Source: Sphingobacterium athyrii (lineage in GTDB: Bacteria; Bacteroidota; Bacteroidia; Sphingobacteriales; Sphingobacteriaceae). Taken from it: a DNA stretch of 64,000 nucleotides. The notes beneath the pieces were generated by a model. The model searched no databases, was not told where the DNA came from, and worked only from the letters and a program-made list of their open reading frames with translations. The stretch is taken from positions 1,174,971 to 1,238,970 of the forward strand of contig NZ_QCXX01000001.1 of NCBI RefSeq assembly GCF_003071065.1, read 5' to 3'. This document shows positions 27,038 to 35,959 of this stretch, piece by piece. Position numbers and translations under genes: made by a program. Position 1 is the first letter of the stretch, and the number at the start of each line of letters is the position of its first letter.

Positions 27038-27068
27038 CAAACATAGTTTTAAGTGTATAGGCAACAAT
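27038..27068 (-). promoter_or_regulatory. Bacteroidota-type promoter for the GH43-SusC-SusD-esterase operon
   Basis: On the minus strand a -7 box TATGTTTG (27038-27045) matches TAnnTTTG, and ATTG (27065-27068) supplies the -33 TTG with 19 bases between, as in the Bacteroidota consensus. Transcription would start near 27031, about 28 bases before the ATG at 27003. Confidence 0.65.
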
Positions 27069-27071
27069 TAA

Positions 27072-27102
27072 AATTTGTAACAAAAACATTTCAATTTGTT
27101 AC
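27072..27102 (-). promoter_or_regulatory. Candidate HTCS operator, site A
   Basis: TTTGTAAC (27074-27081) and TTTGTTAC (27095-27102) are direct half-sites exactly 21 bases apart, immediately upstream of the -33 element. The 13-mer ATTTCAATTTGTT (27088-27100) recurs at 35847-35859 in front of the other operon. The two arms GTAACAAA and TTTGTTAC also form an inverted repeat here. Confidence 0.55.
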
Positions 27103-27182
27103 CACATCCTTTCTTCTTTCTCCATTGCCCTTTTACGGCATTCTGGACGGTCTCTCAGTAAAAAAAATGCGCCCGGTGCCAG

Positions 27183-29225
27183 CTAATTATGATGCTTGAG
27201 GTCCAGCCTGATTTTTTTCAGTTCGTCCAGTTCATGCACGGGGCGTTCCAGTGCAGCCGGAATCGGCATCTTGGAGAAGGTTTGAAAATACAGCAGGCAG
27301 GCATCACGCCACCATACTGCGTCCCGTGCCTGAATTTTTAGTTTGGACTGCACCTCTTTAAAGCGCTGTGCATCCATTTTCCTTTCCAGGCTATCCCATT
27401 CCCGCTGAAAATTCCGCACCTGATCAACGCCCAGCTGATAGGTATAGCAGAGGTTGTCCCATAGGGAGCGACCGTTTTTCATGCGATGGTTCCAGGGCAC
27501 ATGGTGAAACCAGAGCAGGTATTGGTCGGGGCAGCTGCCGATCTGGCCAAACTGCTCCCTGAGCGGGCTGCGGTATTGTGCCACGGCATTGCTCCCTGTG
27601 GCCGTACGGTCAAATCCGATACCCAGCGAATCCGCGTTATGATAGTACCAAGGCATCCAGTCCGGCCTTCCGCCAGGAATATCGCCCCAGGGTTGCGGCC
27701 CATAATGATGCTCAAAAGCAAAAATATGGTGCAAGCCCAGCGGCATCATATAGTTGACCACAGCCTCTCGGGATTTCACCATCAGCTCCGACAGCGGATT
27801 GACTAGGGTCGGATCCGGTGAGAAGGTCATCGAGAGCCACTCCCGCGCCAGGCTATCGCTGGACAGGTCGGTATTCCAGGCTAGCCTTCCAAAGGCGTAC
27901 CAGTTAGCCTGGGCAAAGTGATGGCCGCACCAGTTGCGGTCCTCCCCGATATTGGCCACACCCGCAATGGCCGATATCGGATGCGGCCCCCGCTGCGTTA
28001 TCCCCGCTACCGTGCCTGCCTCGGGGCGGAAATAAGTCTGGGCATCCAGCGTTTCCTTAAACAGGGGCGCCAAGTAGACCAAGTGGTTGGAGAAGCCCAG
28101 GTATTCCTGTGTAATCTGGAATTCGACCATCTGACTGGTTCTAGGCATCGCACCGAACAGCGGGTTAAACGGTTCACGCGGCTGGAAATCGATAGGCCCA
28201 TTTTTGATCTGAAGGATCACATTGTCGTCAAACTGGCCATCCAGGGGTACAAACTCCTGATATGCCTGTTTGGCCCGGTCTTCCGCCGAGGGGTTGTATA
28301 CAAACGCCCGCCATAAAACGAGCCCCCGGTGCGGTCTGAGTGCTGCGGCTAGCATATTGGCTCCATCGGCATGCGTACGGCCATAATCCTGCGGTCCGGG
28401 CTGCCCCTCCGAATTGGCTTTGACCAGAAAGCCGCCAAAGTCCGGTATCAGCCGGTAGATCTCGTCGGCCTTGTCCTTCCACCAGCCTGCCACCGCCGGA
28501 CGGAGCGGATCCGAATCCGGCAGATTTCCCAGCAGTGCGGGAGCGGAAAAATTAATGGACAGAAACACACGGATCCCGTAGGGCCGGAAAATATCGGCCA
28601 GAGTCTTTACCTTTTCCAGGTAGTCGCCGCGCAAGATCAGCGGCGATGCGTTGACATTGTTGAGCACAACGGCGTTGATCCCGATCGAGGCATTTGCCCG
28701 TGCATACTCGCGGTACCGCGGTGAAATTACACCGGGGAGCTCTTCCCATTTCCAGAGCGAATGCCCTGCATAGCCACGCTCGACCGTGCCATCCAGATTA
28801 TCCCAGTGGTTGAGCATCCGTAGTTCATAGCTGGGCTTTTCGCTGATGTCGAGTCCATGCAGCGCCGCGCCCTGCTGCTGTAGCCGCAGCAGGTGAAAAG
28901 CCCCGTACAGGAGCCCAGTGCTGTTGCCCGCACTGATCACCGTTTTGCTGCCCAGCGAGCGGATCCGGTATCCGTCCGGCTGGCGCTTTGGCCACTTTTT
29001 GTTCAGCTGCAGATCCACATCTCCCTGGCGCCAGTAGTCCTGCAGCTCCACCGCTGCCGTACTGGCCACCGCATCGTGGTACGGGCAATGGATCTTGCGG
29101 AGTGCAGCCTCATTGGTGGTTACCCTAGCATAACGCAACCAAAGCTGGCTGCCGTCCTCGGCCTTACACACCTGATGGCAGAGGACCCCCAGTAGACATA
29201 CGATATACCAGATGACATTCCCCAT
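27183..29225 (-). CDS. GH67 alpha-glucuronidase
   Basis: 680 aa, close to the usual family length. The catalytic acid Glu is E273 in KANSEGQPGPQDYGR; the two acidic base residues are D346 (KNGPIDFQPREP) and E374 (QITQEYLG). The spacings of 73 and 101 match those of characterised GH67 enzymes. The N-terminus (VIWYIVCLLGVLCHQVCKAE) is a signal peptide, so it is periplasmic or exported. It removes 4-O-methylglucuronic acid from the non-reducing end of short aldouronic acids. Its ATG overlaps the TGA of the upstream GH43 by one base (TGATG), which implies translational coupling. Confidence 0.93.
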   Translation of the reverse strand: MGNVIWYIVCLLGVLCHQVCKAEDGSQLWLRYARVTTNEAALRKIHCPYHDAVASTAAVELQDYWRQGDVDLQLNKKWPKRQPDGYRIRSLGSKTVISAGNSTGLLYGAFHLLRLQQQGAALHGLDISEKPSYELRMLNHWDNLDGTVERGYAGHSLWKWEELPGVISPRYREYARANASIGINAVVLNNVNASPLILRGDYLEKVKTLADIFRPYGIRVFLSINFSAPALLGNLPDSDPLRPAVAGWWKDKADEIYRLIPDFGGFLVKANSEGQPGPQDYGRTHADGANMLAAALRPHRGLVLWRAFVYNPSAEDRAKQAYQEFVPLDGQFDDNVILQIKNGPIDFQPREPFNPLFGAMPRTSQMVEFQITQEYLGFSNHLVYLAPLFKETLDAQTYFRPEAGTVAGITQRGPHPISAIAGVANIGEDRNWCGHHFAQANWYAFGRLAWNTDLSSDSLAREWLSMTFSPDPTLVNPLSELMVKSREAVVNYMMPLGLHHIFAFEHHYGPQPWGDIPGGRPDWMPWYYHNADSLGIGFDRTATGSNAVAQYRSPLREQFGQIGSCPDQYLLWFHHVPWNHRMKNGRSLWDNLCYTYQLGVDQVRNFQREWDSLERKMDAQRFKEVQSKLKIQARDAVWWRDACLLYFQTFSKMPIPAALERPVHELDELKKIRLDLKHHN

Positions 29226-30190
29226 CAGCTGCCCTCCACAGTTAGGATACGACCATCCGCATCGTAGTCGATCTCCACCACTTTCATGCTACGCAGCCAT
29301 GTCCGCCCGCCCGAAGGCACCGAATCGTGATGAAACAGATACCAACGCCCCTCAAACTCGAGGATACTGTGGTGAGTGGTCCAGCCCACTACCGGCGTCA
29401 GAATAACACCCTGGTAGGTAAAGGGACCATAAGGGTTGTCCCCTATCGCGTAGCACAGCAGGTGGCTGTCGCCCGTGGAATAAGAAAAATAATATTTACC
29501 CTGATAGCAGTGCATCCACGAAGCCTCAAAAAAACGGCGGTCGATATCCCCCTGCAACAGGGGCTGGCCCTTTTCATCGAGGATCAGCAGGTCCCGAGGC
29601 TCCTCGGCGAACTGCTGCATATCGTCCGACAGGCGCACAACCTTGGGACATAGCGCCGGTTGCCCTACCTCCGGTAGCTGCCCGGGCATAGTCAGCTTGT
29701 TGTTGCGGTAATACTGCAGCTGCCCACCCCAGATGCCACCAAAGTACAGATAGTGCTGTCCATTGTCCTCAAAAGCACAGGGATCGATGCTGTAACTGCC
29801 GCGTATGGGATCCGGACAAGGTACAAAAGGCCCCTCCGGCCGATCACCGACGGCCACGCCAAGGCGGAAAACATCATTCTTGTCCTTTAGCGAGTAGTAG
29901 AGGTAGTACTTCCCGTCCTTATGGGCCACATCCGAATCCCAGAGCTGCCTTCCCGCCCAAGGGATGTCGCCCACGGACAGGATACACCCGTGGTCGGTCA
30001 CCTCGGCATCTACCGAGCTCAGTGAAAAGGCATGGTAATCCTGCATGTCAAAATGGTCGCCATTATCGTTTTCGGCGATACCACTTTCACGGTCGTGGGA
30101 CGGATAAATATAGATTTTACCCTCAAATACATGCGCTGACGGATCAGCCATATAGTCTTTAGGAAATAAGTAACGTGCTTGCTTTTTCAT
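29225..30190 (-). CDS. GH43 beta-xylosidase, subfamily-1-like, single domain
   Basis: 321 aa. The propeller starts directly with KDYMADPSAHVFEGKIYIYP (base D16). The pKa modulator is D136 in SIDPCAFEDNGQHYLYFGG and the catalytic acid E222 in FFEASWMHCYQGKYYFSYS. There is no signal peptide and no C-terminal sandwich, unlike the second GH43 of this locus, so it probably acts in the cytoplasm on imported xylo-oligomers. It is 27 bases downstream of GH10 and coupled to GH67. Confidence 0.88.
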   Translation of the reverse strand: MKKQARYLFPKDYMADPSAHVFEGKIYIYPSHDRESGIAENDNGDHFDMQDYHAFSLSSVDAEVTDHGCILSVGDIPWAGRQLWDSDVAHKDGKYYLYYSLKDKNDVFRLGVAVGDRPEGPFVPCPDPIRGSYSIDPCAFEDNGQHYLYFGGIWGGQLQYYRNNKLTMPGQLPEVGQPALCPKVVRLSDDMQQFAEEPRDLLILDEKGQPLLQGDIDRRFFEASWMHCYQGKYYFSYSTGDSHLLCYAIGDNPYGPFTYQGVILTPVVGWTTHHSILEFEGRWYLFHHDSVPSGGRTWLRSMKVVEIDYDADGRILTVEGS

Positions 30191-30217
30191 GTTTATATCT
30201 GTTCAGTTCATTTATAT

Positions 30218-31351
30218 TTATTTGGTGGCCATTTTTATCAAGTCCTGCACAAAAGACTTGGGCTGATAGTTGCGGTCAAACAGCAAGGGATAATCCGTAC
30301 GTCCGGGCACCGGCCAGTTGTTTTTCCAGGAGTCGCCATCTGTGACACCCCAGACCGTGACGCGGTCGATTTTGTCACGATGTTTGAGAAACAGCGTAAA
30401 GAAATCCTTATAGCGCTGCGCCAGCTGCTGTTCCTTATCCGCGGGTAGTCCCTTGGCGTATGGGTTCAGCTGTTTATCGTATTTGAAATGGGTGCTGACC
30501 TCGGCTCCCATGGTCTGCCGCGGCGAGGGAAGCACCGAGATATCCATTTCAGTGATCATGACCTTCACACCAAGGGCGGCAAAAGCCAGAAGGCTATCTT
30601 CAAAGTCGGACACCTTGGGATAATCGATATTCAGATGGCCCTGCATGCCGATGCCATCGACCTTGACCCCTTGCTGCTGCAGCTGGCGAACCATGCTGAC
30701 CACGCCTTTGCGTTTTCCTTTCAGGAACATGGAGTAATCGTTGTAATAGAGCTGTACCTGAGGGTCTGCCTCGCGGGCAAACTGGAAGGCCAGCCGCACA
30801 AAGTCCTCGCCGATGATGTCATAAAACTTGCTCCTGCGCCATTCACCGTTGTCGAGAATGGCTTCGTTGACCACATCCCAGCCCTTGATCCGTCCCTTGT
30901 AGCGGGACACAACGGTATGGATATGCTTGCGCATGCGTTCGATCAGCACCTCGCGGGATACGTCCCGGCCATCTTTGCCTTTAAAAAACCAGGCCGGTGC
31001 CTGCGAATGCCAGATCAGCGTATGGCCGATCAGGCGCATGCCATGCTTTTCGCCATATTCCACAAAGCGGTCGGCATCCTTGAAGTTAAACTCGCCCTCA
31101 CGGGGCTGCAGGTACATGGCCTTCATGCAATTTTCGGCGGTAAGCGCGTTAAACTGACTTTCGATCAGTGGCATAACCATCTTGTCCCGCTCATAAATCT
31201 GTTTGAGGCTGAGCGCTGTGCCGATGTCAAACTTGTCAGCAAAAGCAGCTTTTAGCGTACCACGCTGCGCGGCCTGCTGTGCCAACAGGCCCGGACCCGA
31301 CAACAGCATACATCCCGCGATCAGCATCGCCAGCTTTTTTGTTGTATTCAT
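30218..31351 (-). CDS. GH10 endo-1,4-beta-xylanase
   Basis: 377 aa: signal peptide (MNTTKKLAMLIAGCMLLSGP, cleavage near LLAQQ) and one GH10 barrel. Acid/base E163 lies in WDVVNEAI and the nucleophile E268 in MITEMDISV; their 105-residue spacing is typical. HTLIWHSQAPAW and YYNDYSM are further family motifs. There is no carbohydrate-binding insert, unlike many Bacteroides GH10 enzymes. It is the only endo-xylanase of the locus. The GPH transporter is upstream and the single-domain GH43 downstream. Confidence 0.95.
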   Translation of the reverse strand: MNTTKKLAMLIAGCMLLSGPGLLAQQAAQRGTLKAAFADKFDIGTALSLKQIYERDKMVMPLIESQFNALTAENCMKAMYLQPREGEFNFKDADRFVEYGEKHGMRLIGHTLIWHSQAPAWFFKGKDGRDVSREVLIERMRKHIHTVVSRYKGRIKGWDVVNEAILDNGEWRRSKFYDIIGEDFVRLAFQFAREADPQVQLYYNDYSMFLKGKRKGVVSMVRQLQQQGVKVDGIGMQGHLNIDYPKVSDFEDSLLAFAALGVKVMITEMDISVLPSPRQTMGAEVSTHFKYDKQLNPYAKGLPADKEQQLAQRYKDFFTLFLKHRDKIDRVTVWGVTDGDSWKNNWPVPGRTDYPLLFDRNYQPKSFVQDLIKMATK

Positions 31352-31468
31352 ACGTAAATTAGTTATTTGATCAGGTGTCCGCCTTCATGTGTATTCATGA
31401 AACGTTCACCCTGTTATTCAATTCAGTTCATTTCAAATGATTGTCTGAGCGCAGAGCCCAGCTATTTT

Positions 31469-32968
31469 TTAAGATTGTTCAGGGCTTTTGCTGGCTGATG
31501 TGCGCCGCAGATGAAGCTCCGCCTGTAAATCTTCATTCACCTGCTTGGTAATCGGATAAAACAGCAGGGCCACCACCCCGACCAGAAAGGTCATCGCAGG
31601 AATCACGCTGGCACTCAGCCGGATGCCCAGTATCGCCTGTTCATTCTGAACCGTGTTTGCCACAAAGCCGAATGCGTCGATAAACGAGCCGCAGAGCGCC
31701 CCGCCAATACCCAGTCCGGCTTTTAACGCAAAGACAATTCCGGCAAACACGAATCCTGTTGCCCGGCGGTGGTTTTTCCACTCCGAGAAATCCGCCACGT
31801 CCCCCATCATCGCCCAGAGCAGTGGTATGGTCGGTGCATAGGCCAGGCTTTTCAGGATATTGATCACAAACAGGCTGCCGATAGCATCAGCCGGCACCAT
31901 AAAGAGCATAGCCGTAAAAATGGCGGTCAATGCCAGGCAGACGATAAAGACATTGCGTTTCCCGAAGATACCCGACAGCCAGCGGGACAAGAAGATCACG
32001 CCCAGCAGCGTGACCAGCTGGCCCGCCATGTTGAAAAAGCTAAAGCCTACAGCAAATACCTGTCCGGGACTATAGACAATCAACCCGAAGGCATCCAATA
32101 TGCGGTGTCCAAACCCCGTTTCAGCAGCCGCATCCCTGGCCAGACCAAACTGTGCCATAAAGGCAAACAGCGCTTCCTTATCCACATAATAATTGAAGAA
32201 GTAAGACATGCTGCTTCCCCAGAGCGCCAGGGTGATGAACAGGAATAAAGTCAGCACAAACATCGCTTTCCAGGGGCGGCAGGAGAAGATATCGCGAAAG
32301 TCCTGACGGACCGAACTCGTCTGTCCCGCTGGCGGGGTAATGCGTTCGCGTGCCGACAAAAAGGCCACCAGCAGCAGGACGAAGGCCACAGCGGCGTAGA
32401 TCATGATGGTATACATCCAGCCGCTGGCCGCGTTGCCATTACCGAGCTTAGCCACCAAGGGCAGCGTGAGCCCCTGGACCACAAAGGTCGCGATGGTCGC
32501 CGTCACAAAACGTATGGACGATATGCTCGTACGCTCCTTGATGTCGCTGGTCATCACGCCACCAAGCGAGGCATACGGCGTATTGTTGAACGAATAGATC
32601 GACATCAGCAGCGTGTAGGTAATGCCCGCATACCATATTTTTCCACGTTCCTCCAAGTCAGGTGTTGTAAAAGAAAGGACAAAAAACACCGCAAAAGGCA
32701 GCGCAGTCCAGAGCACCCAGGGGCGGTACTTGCCCCAGCGGGTATGCGTACGGTCGGCGAGAATACCCGCCAGTGGGTCCACAAAGGCATCGAAGACTCT
32801 TGCAAACAGCAGTATAAATCCAGCTGTGGTCGCTTTTATGCCGAATACATCGGTATAAAAAAACAGCTGAAACATCATCATCATCTGGAAGACGAGGTTG
32901 GCTGAGCCATCTCCCATGCTGTAACCTACCTTTTCCCAGAAACCAACCTTTTGTGTTTTTGCATTCAT
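31469..32968 (-). CDS. GPH-family sugar:cation symporter (xyloside type)
   Basis: 499 aa with about 12 membrane helices. The N-terminus KVGFWEKVGYSMGDGSANLVFQ and the loop FVDPLAGILADRTHTRWGKYRPW carry the conserved Asp/Arg signature of glycoside-pentoside-hexuronide transporters (MelB/XynB group). It should import xylose oligomers or aldouronates across the inner membrane. It lies 75 bases downstream of GH115 and 117 upstream of GH10, inside the same operon. Confidence 0.9.
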   Translation of the reverse strand: MNAKTQKVGFWEKVGYSMGDGSANLVFQMMMMFQLFFYTDVFGIKATTAGFILLFARVFDAFVDPLAGILADRTHTRWGKYRPWVLWTALPFAVFFVLSFTTPDLEERGKIWYAGITYTLLMSIYSFNNTPYASLGGVMTSDIKERTSISSIRFVTATIATFVVQGLTLPLVAKLGNGNAASGWMYTIMIYAAVAFVLLLVAFLSARERITPPAGQTSSVRQDFRDIFSCRPWKAMFVLTLFLFITLALWGSSMSYFFNYYVDKEALFAFMAQFGLARDAAAETGFGHRILDAFGLIVYSPGQVFAVGFSFFNMAGQLVTLLGVIFLSRWLSGIFGKRNVFIVCLALTAIFTAMLFMVPADAIGSLFVINILKSLAYAPTIPLLWAMMGDVADFSEWKNHRRATGFVFAGIVFALKAGLGIGGALCGSFIDAFGFVANTVQNEQAILGIRLSASVIPAMTFLVGVVALLFYPITKQVNEDLQAELHLRRTSASKSPEQS

Positions 32969-33043
32969 ATATTAAATCATATGTATAATCATTCATTTTT
33001 AGCAGGCATTTGCGCTGCCTGTGGCGTTTATCCTTGTCGGTCC

Positions 33044-35620
33044 CTAGTTCGCGGGACTTTGCGTCGCACTCTCCCGCGGTCCCAGGTACGAAGGCTTGAG
33101 CCCGCCCAGGTCAATGAGGATGCGCTGCAGGACAATGCCCTGATCCACGAAGCGGATTTTAAGCGAATGCTCCCCCGGAAGCAGGCTGTGGGTCGAAACA
33201 CTTTCAATGATGCGGCGCGCCTGCCACTGCCCCAGTTCCCCCTTGTAGTGGCCGTTAAAGTTGACCAGCGTTTCGGGGCCACCGTCTATTGAGATGGCAT
33301 AGCGCAGCCCGCGGTTTCCATTGAAATTCAGCGTGGGCGACAGCAGCACGATGATTTTCGCTTCGCGCTTTTCTTTCATGCGTATCCTGTATTCCAAGGC
33401 CGTATTGTCCCCCAAGTTGGCCGTGACCGGAAGCGTTGTCATAGCCGAAACGGTCTTTCCGAGATCAGGGATCTCCGTCCATATGACGCCCGGAGCGCTG
33501 CCTGCTGCTGCATAGCTTGCCGCTTCCATGGCGATATAGCCATCCGCCTCGACAAATACCCTTGGTACAGAGGCGGTAGCAGGTTCCGGCAGATAGCGTA
33601 CTGTGGGCATGACCGCCCGTGGTGGCTCGTTCCAGCTGCTGTAGCCGATACGCACCTGGTCCATCATGTGTTGCCATTTGCCGTCGGCGATCTTATGGTT
33701 GTAGTGGTAGCTGAACAATGAATCTCGGCGGAAGCAGGCTTTTACCTTGTCGGCCCAGTCATTTGCCTTGCGGTCATTTCTTACATAGCAGTACTCGTTC
33801 ATGGCTTTGGCATGGTACATTTCATACAGGTTGGCGCAGGCATTGATCGGAAATACCACAAGCTGGTCAAATGCATCCTTTAGCGAATCCGGTAGCAGGT
33901 AATAAAGGCGCGAGGCTTCCATGGCCAACGTTTTATAGTCGTTGACGACGCTGTCAAACTCGCTATAATGTGTCAGACTAAATGTCTTTTCGTTCAGCAG
34001 TTCGGGTGTGACCCGATGATTGTATTTGCTATAGCGATTGATCAGTCCGGCGGCTTCGGTCGCATAAGCCTCGCCAAACTGCTGCCGGCACCACTGCTCG
34101 GTATAGACCATCAGGTTGCCGGCGTCAAAGCGGTCCGGATCCCAGGCCATGTCCAGAAAAAATGAGATAGGAAATTCCATCGGCTTGAGATCGCCGACGT
34201 TGACGATCCAGATGCGGTCCACGCCGTGCCGGTAGGTCAGGTTCATCTGCTCCCAGACACGCTGTATCTGCGATACATTGATCCATTTGGAATTGCGGGG
34301 ACCGCCTACATAATCAAAGTGGTAATACATACCATAACCGCCCGGGCGTGGCTTAGCATCCCGTTCGGGTAGCTTGCGGACATTGCCCCAGTTGTCGTCA
34401 CAGAGCAGCAGAGTCACATCGTCCGGTACGCGCATACCCTTATCATAATAGTCCTGCACTTCTTTGTAGAGAGCCCATAGCTGCGGTGTTTCGGCAGCCG
34501 GCCGGCCCGTTGTCTTGGCGATCAGGCGGCGCTGGTCCCTGACGATCTGCTCGAGCAGTCCGACATTCTGCTCTTCGCTCATGGGCTCATCCCCGTCGCC
34601 GCGCATGGCGATGGTAATGATGGACTCCCAGGCCCGCGCGCGTTGCATACCACCGCGCCAGAACTCCTGCAGGCCCGCTTTATTCTTGGTATAATCCCAG
34701 CTGCCACCATTTCCGTAGCGTCTCCATTCGGCCTGAGCCCTTGCCATCGGTTCGTGGTGCGAGGTTCCCATCACGATACCCATCTCATCCGCCAGCGATC
34801 CATTGCGGGGATCATCATCGTAAAAGGCGCTCCCCCACATGGCCGGCCAGAGGTAATTGGCTTTGAGCCGTAGCAGCAGTTCGAACACCTTTTCATAGAA
34901 ATCCGCGTTAAACCCACCGAATGTAGCTTTAGACCAACCACTTAGTGCCGGAGCCTCATCGTTCAGGAAAATACCGCGGTACCTGACCTTTGGCTCCCCC
35001 TGTGTATAGACTCCGGGCTTGATATACAACTGTGCCGCTTTTCGGACCGGTACATCCGCCCAGTAATACCAGGGCGACACGCCAATCTGAGCCGACAGTT
35101 CGTAAATGCCGTAGATTGTGCCGCGCTTGTCGCTGCCGGCGATGACCAGGGCCGATTCAAGCCCGTCCAGGGGCTGCCTGACCACTGTCATCACAAACTT
35201 TTCCCGCTTTCCAGCCAGCTCTTTGCTGTTCAGAAGGCCTTTACGGACAAGGCTGTCGATCAGCGCCGATTTGCCATAGGTGCCGATAATTATTTTGGAG
35301 CGGCTCTGTTGCTGCTGACCGGGATTATGGCCCGTGACGCGCAAAAAGTCTTTTTTCAGATTATCGAAGGCCCGATGTACCCCCTTATGGTCCTGGGGAT
35401 CGACGAGCATGGGCAACGGCAGGCCATCCCTGACCAGCGGCAGATAACCCGGCTGGGCATCCCGGACCACCAAGCCCGTCGTTACCGTATCCGCTGCATT
35501 ATGGGACATAGCCCGGGTATTGCCTGCATAGCAAAGCAGCACCGTCGCAGCCAACAATGCCTTGCCGTAGCGGTACCCAGTCAAAAGACCGGTACAGATC
35601 CGTGTAGCGGATAACTTCAT
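33044..35620 (-). CDS. GH115 alpha-glucuronidase
   Basis: 858 aa from the ATG at 35618-35620. The longer in-frame upstream reading has no signal; from this start MKLSATRICTGLLTGYRYGK leads into a signal peptide ending near NTRA. Family hallmarks are YRGIFLNDEAPALSGWSK, LKANYLWPAMWGSAFYDDDP, VMGTSHHEPMARAQAEW and DDNWGNVRKLP. A C-terminal beta domain (about 650-850) is typical. The enzyme removes 4-O-methylglucuronic acid from internal as well as terminal xylose residues, complementing GH67. It is the first gene of the upstream operon. Confidence 0.93.
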   Translation of the reverse strand: MKLSATRICTGLLTGYRYGKALLAATVLLCYAGNTRAMSHNAADTVTTGLVVRDAQPGYLPLVRDGLPLPMLVDPQDHKGVHRAFDNLKKDFLRVTGHNPGQQQQSRSKIIIGTYGKSALIDSLVRKGLLNSKELAGKREKFVMTVVRQPLDGLESALVIAGSDKRGTIYGIYELSAQIGVSPWYYWADVPVRKAAQLYIKPGVYTQGEPKVRYRGIFLNDEAPALSGWSKATFGGFNADFYEKVFELLLRLKANYLWPAMWGSAFYDDDPRNGSLADEMGIVMGTSHHEPMARAQAEWRRYGNGGSWDYTKNKAGLQEFWRGGMQRARAWESIITIAMRGDGDEPMSEEQNVGLLEQIVRDQRRLIAKTTGRPAAETPQLWALYKEVQDYYDKGMRVPDDVTLLLCDDNWGNVRKLPERDAKPRPGGYGMYYHFDYVGGPRNSKWINVSQIQRVWEQMNLTYRHGVDRIWIVNVGDLKPMEFPISFFLDMAWDPDRFDAGNLMVYTEQWCRQQFGEAYATEAAGLINRYSKYNHRVTPELLNEKTFSLTHYSEFDSVVNDYKTLAMEASRLYYLLPDSLKDAFDQLVVFPINACANLYEMYHAKAMNEYCYVRNDRKANDWADKVKACFRRDSLFSYHYNHKIADGKWQHMMDQVRIGYSSWNEPPRAVMPTVRYLPEPATASVPRVFVEADGYIAMEAASYAAAGSAPGVIWTEIPDLGKTVSAMTTLPVTANLGDNTALEYRIRMKEKREAKIIVLLSPTLNFNGNRGLRYAISIDGGPETLVNFNGHYKGELGQWQARRIIESVSTHSLLPGEHSLKIRFVDQGIVLQRILIDLGGLKPSYLGPRESATQSPAN

Positions 35621-35835
35621 TTTATTCAATAATAACATGATGACCTTATTTACAATTGGTATTTTTCCCTTTCCTGGGTTCAGCACAGACAGCAACCTAT
35701 CCCTGCACAAGGCGGGTCCCTGGGATGCAATACATTCCCCTATTCTGGAAAATCTAAAATTAGTAGTCCCGGGCGGTAGCGACATTCGTATCTGTTACAT
35801 TCCCTTTGGCCTTTGTTGCAATAGCACCCAGTCAT

Positions 35836-35863
35836 GTTTCATATTTATTTCAATTTGTTTCAT
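35836..35863. promoter_or_regulatory. Candidate HTCS operator, site B
   Basis: GTTTCAT occurs at 35836-35842 and again at 35857-35863, again 21 bases apart, in the gap between GH115 and the divergent HTCS gene. It contains ATTTCAATTTGTT (35847-35859), identical to 13 bases of site A. No clear -7 element was found for either divergent gene, so which one it controls, or whether it controls both, is open. Confidence 0.5.
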
Positions 35864-35959
35864 CAGCGCCAAAAACAGCGTTTACTGGGCCGCAAACGTT
35901 TTTTTCTTTTCAAGGTTGCGCAATAATATGTATCTTCAACACCTAAACCAATAAAACCA

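Noticed and set aside
27145..27182. Poly-T after GH67 as a terminator
   Set aside because: A run of T follows the stop on the minus strand, but the preceding GC-rich stretch does not form a proper stem.
30488..31255. Plus-strand open frame of about 255 codons opposite GH10
   Set aside because: Mirror of the xylanase coding sequence; product has no recognisable motifs.
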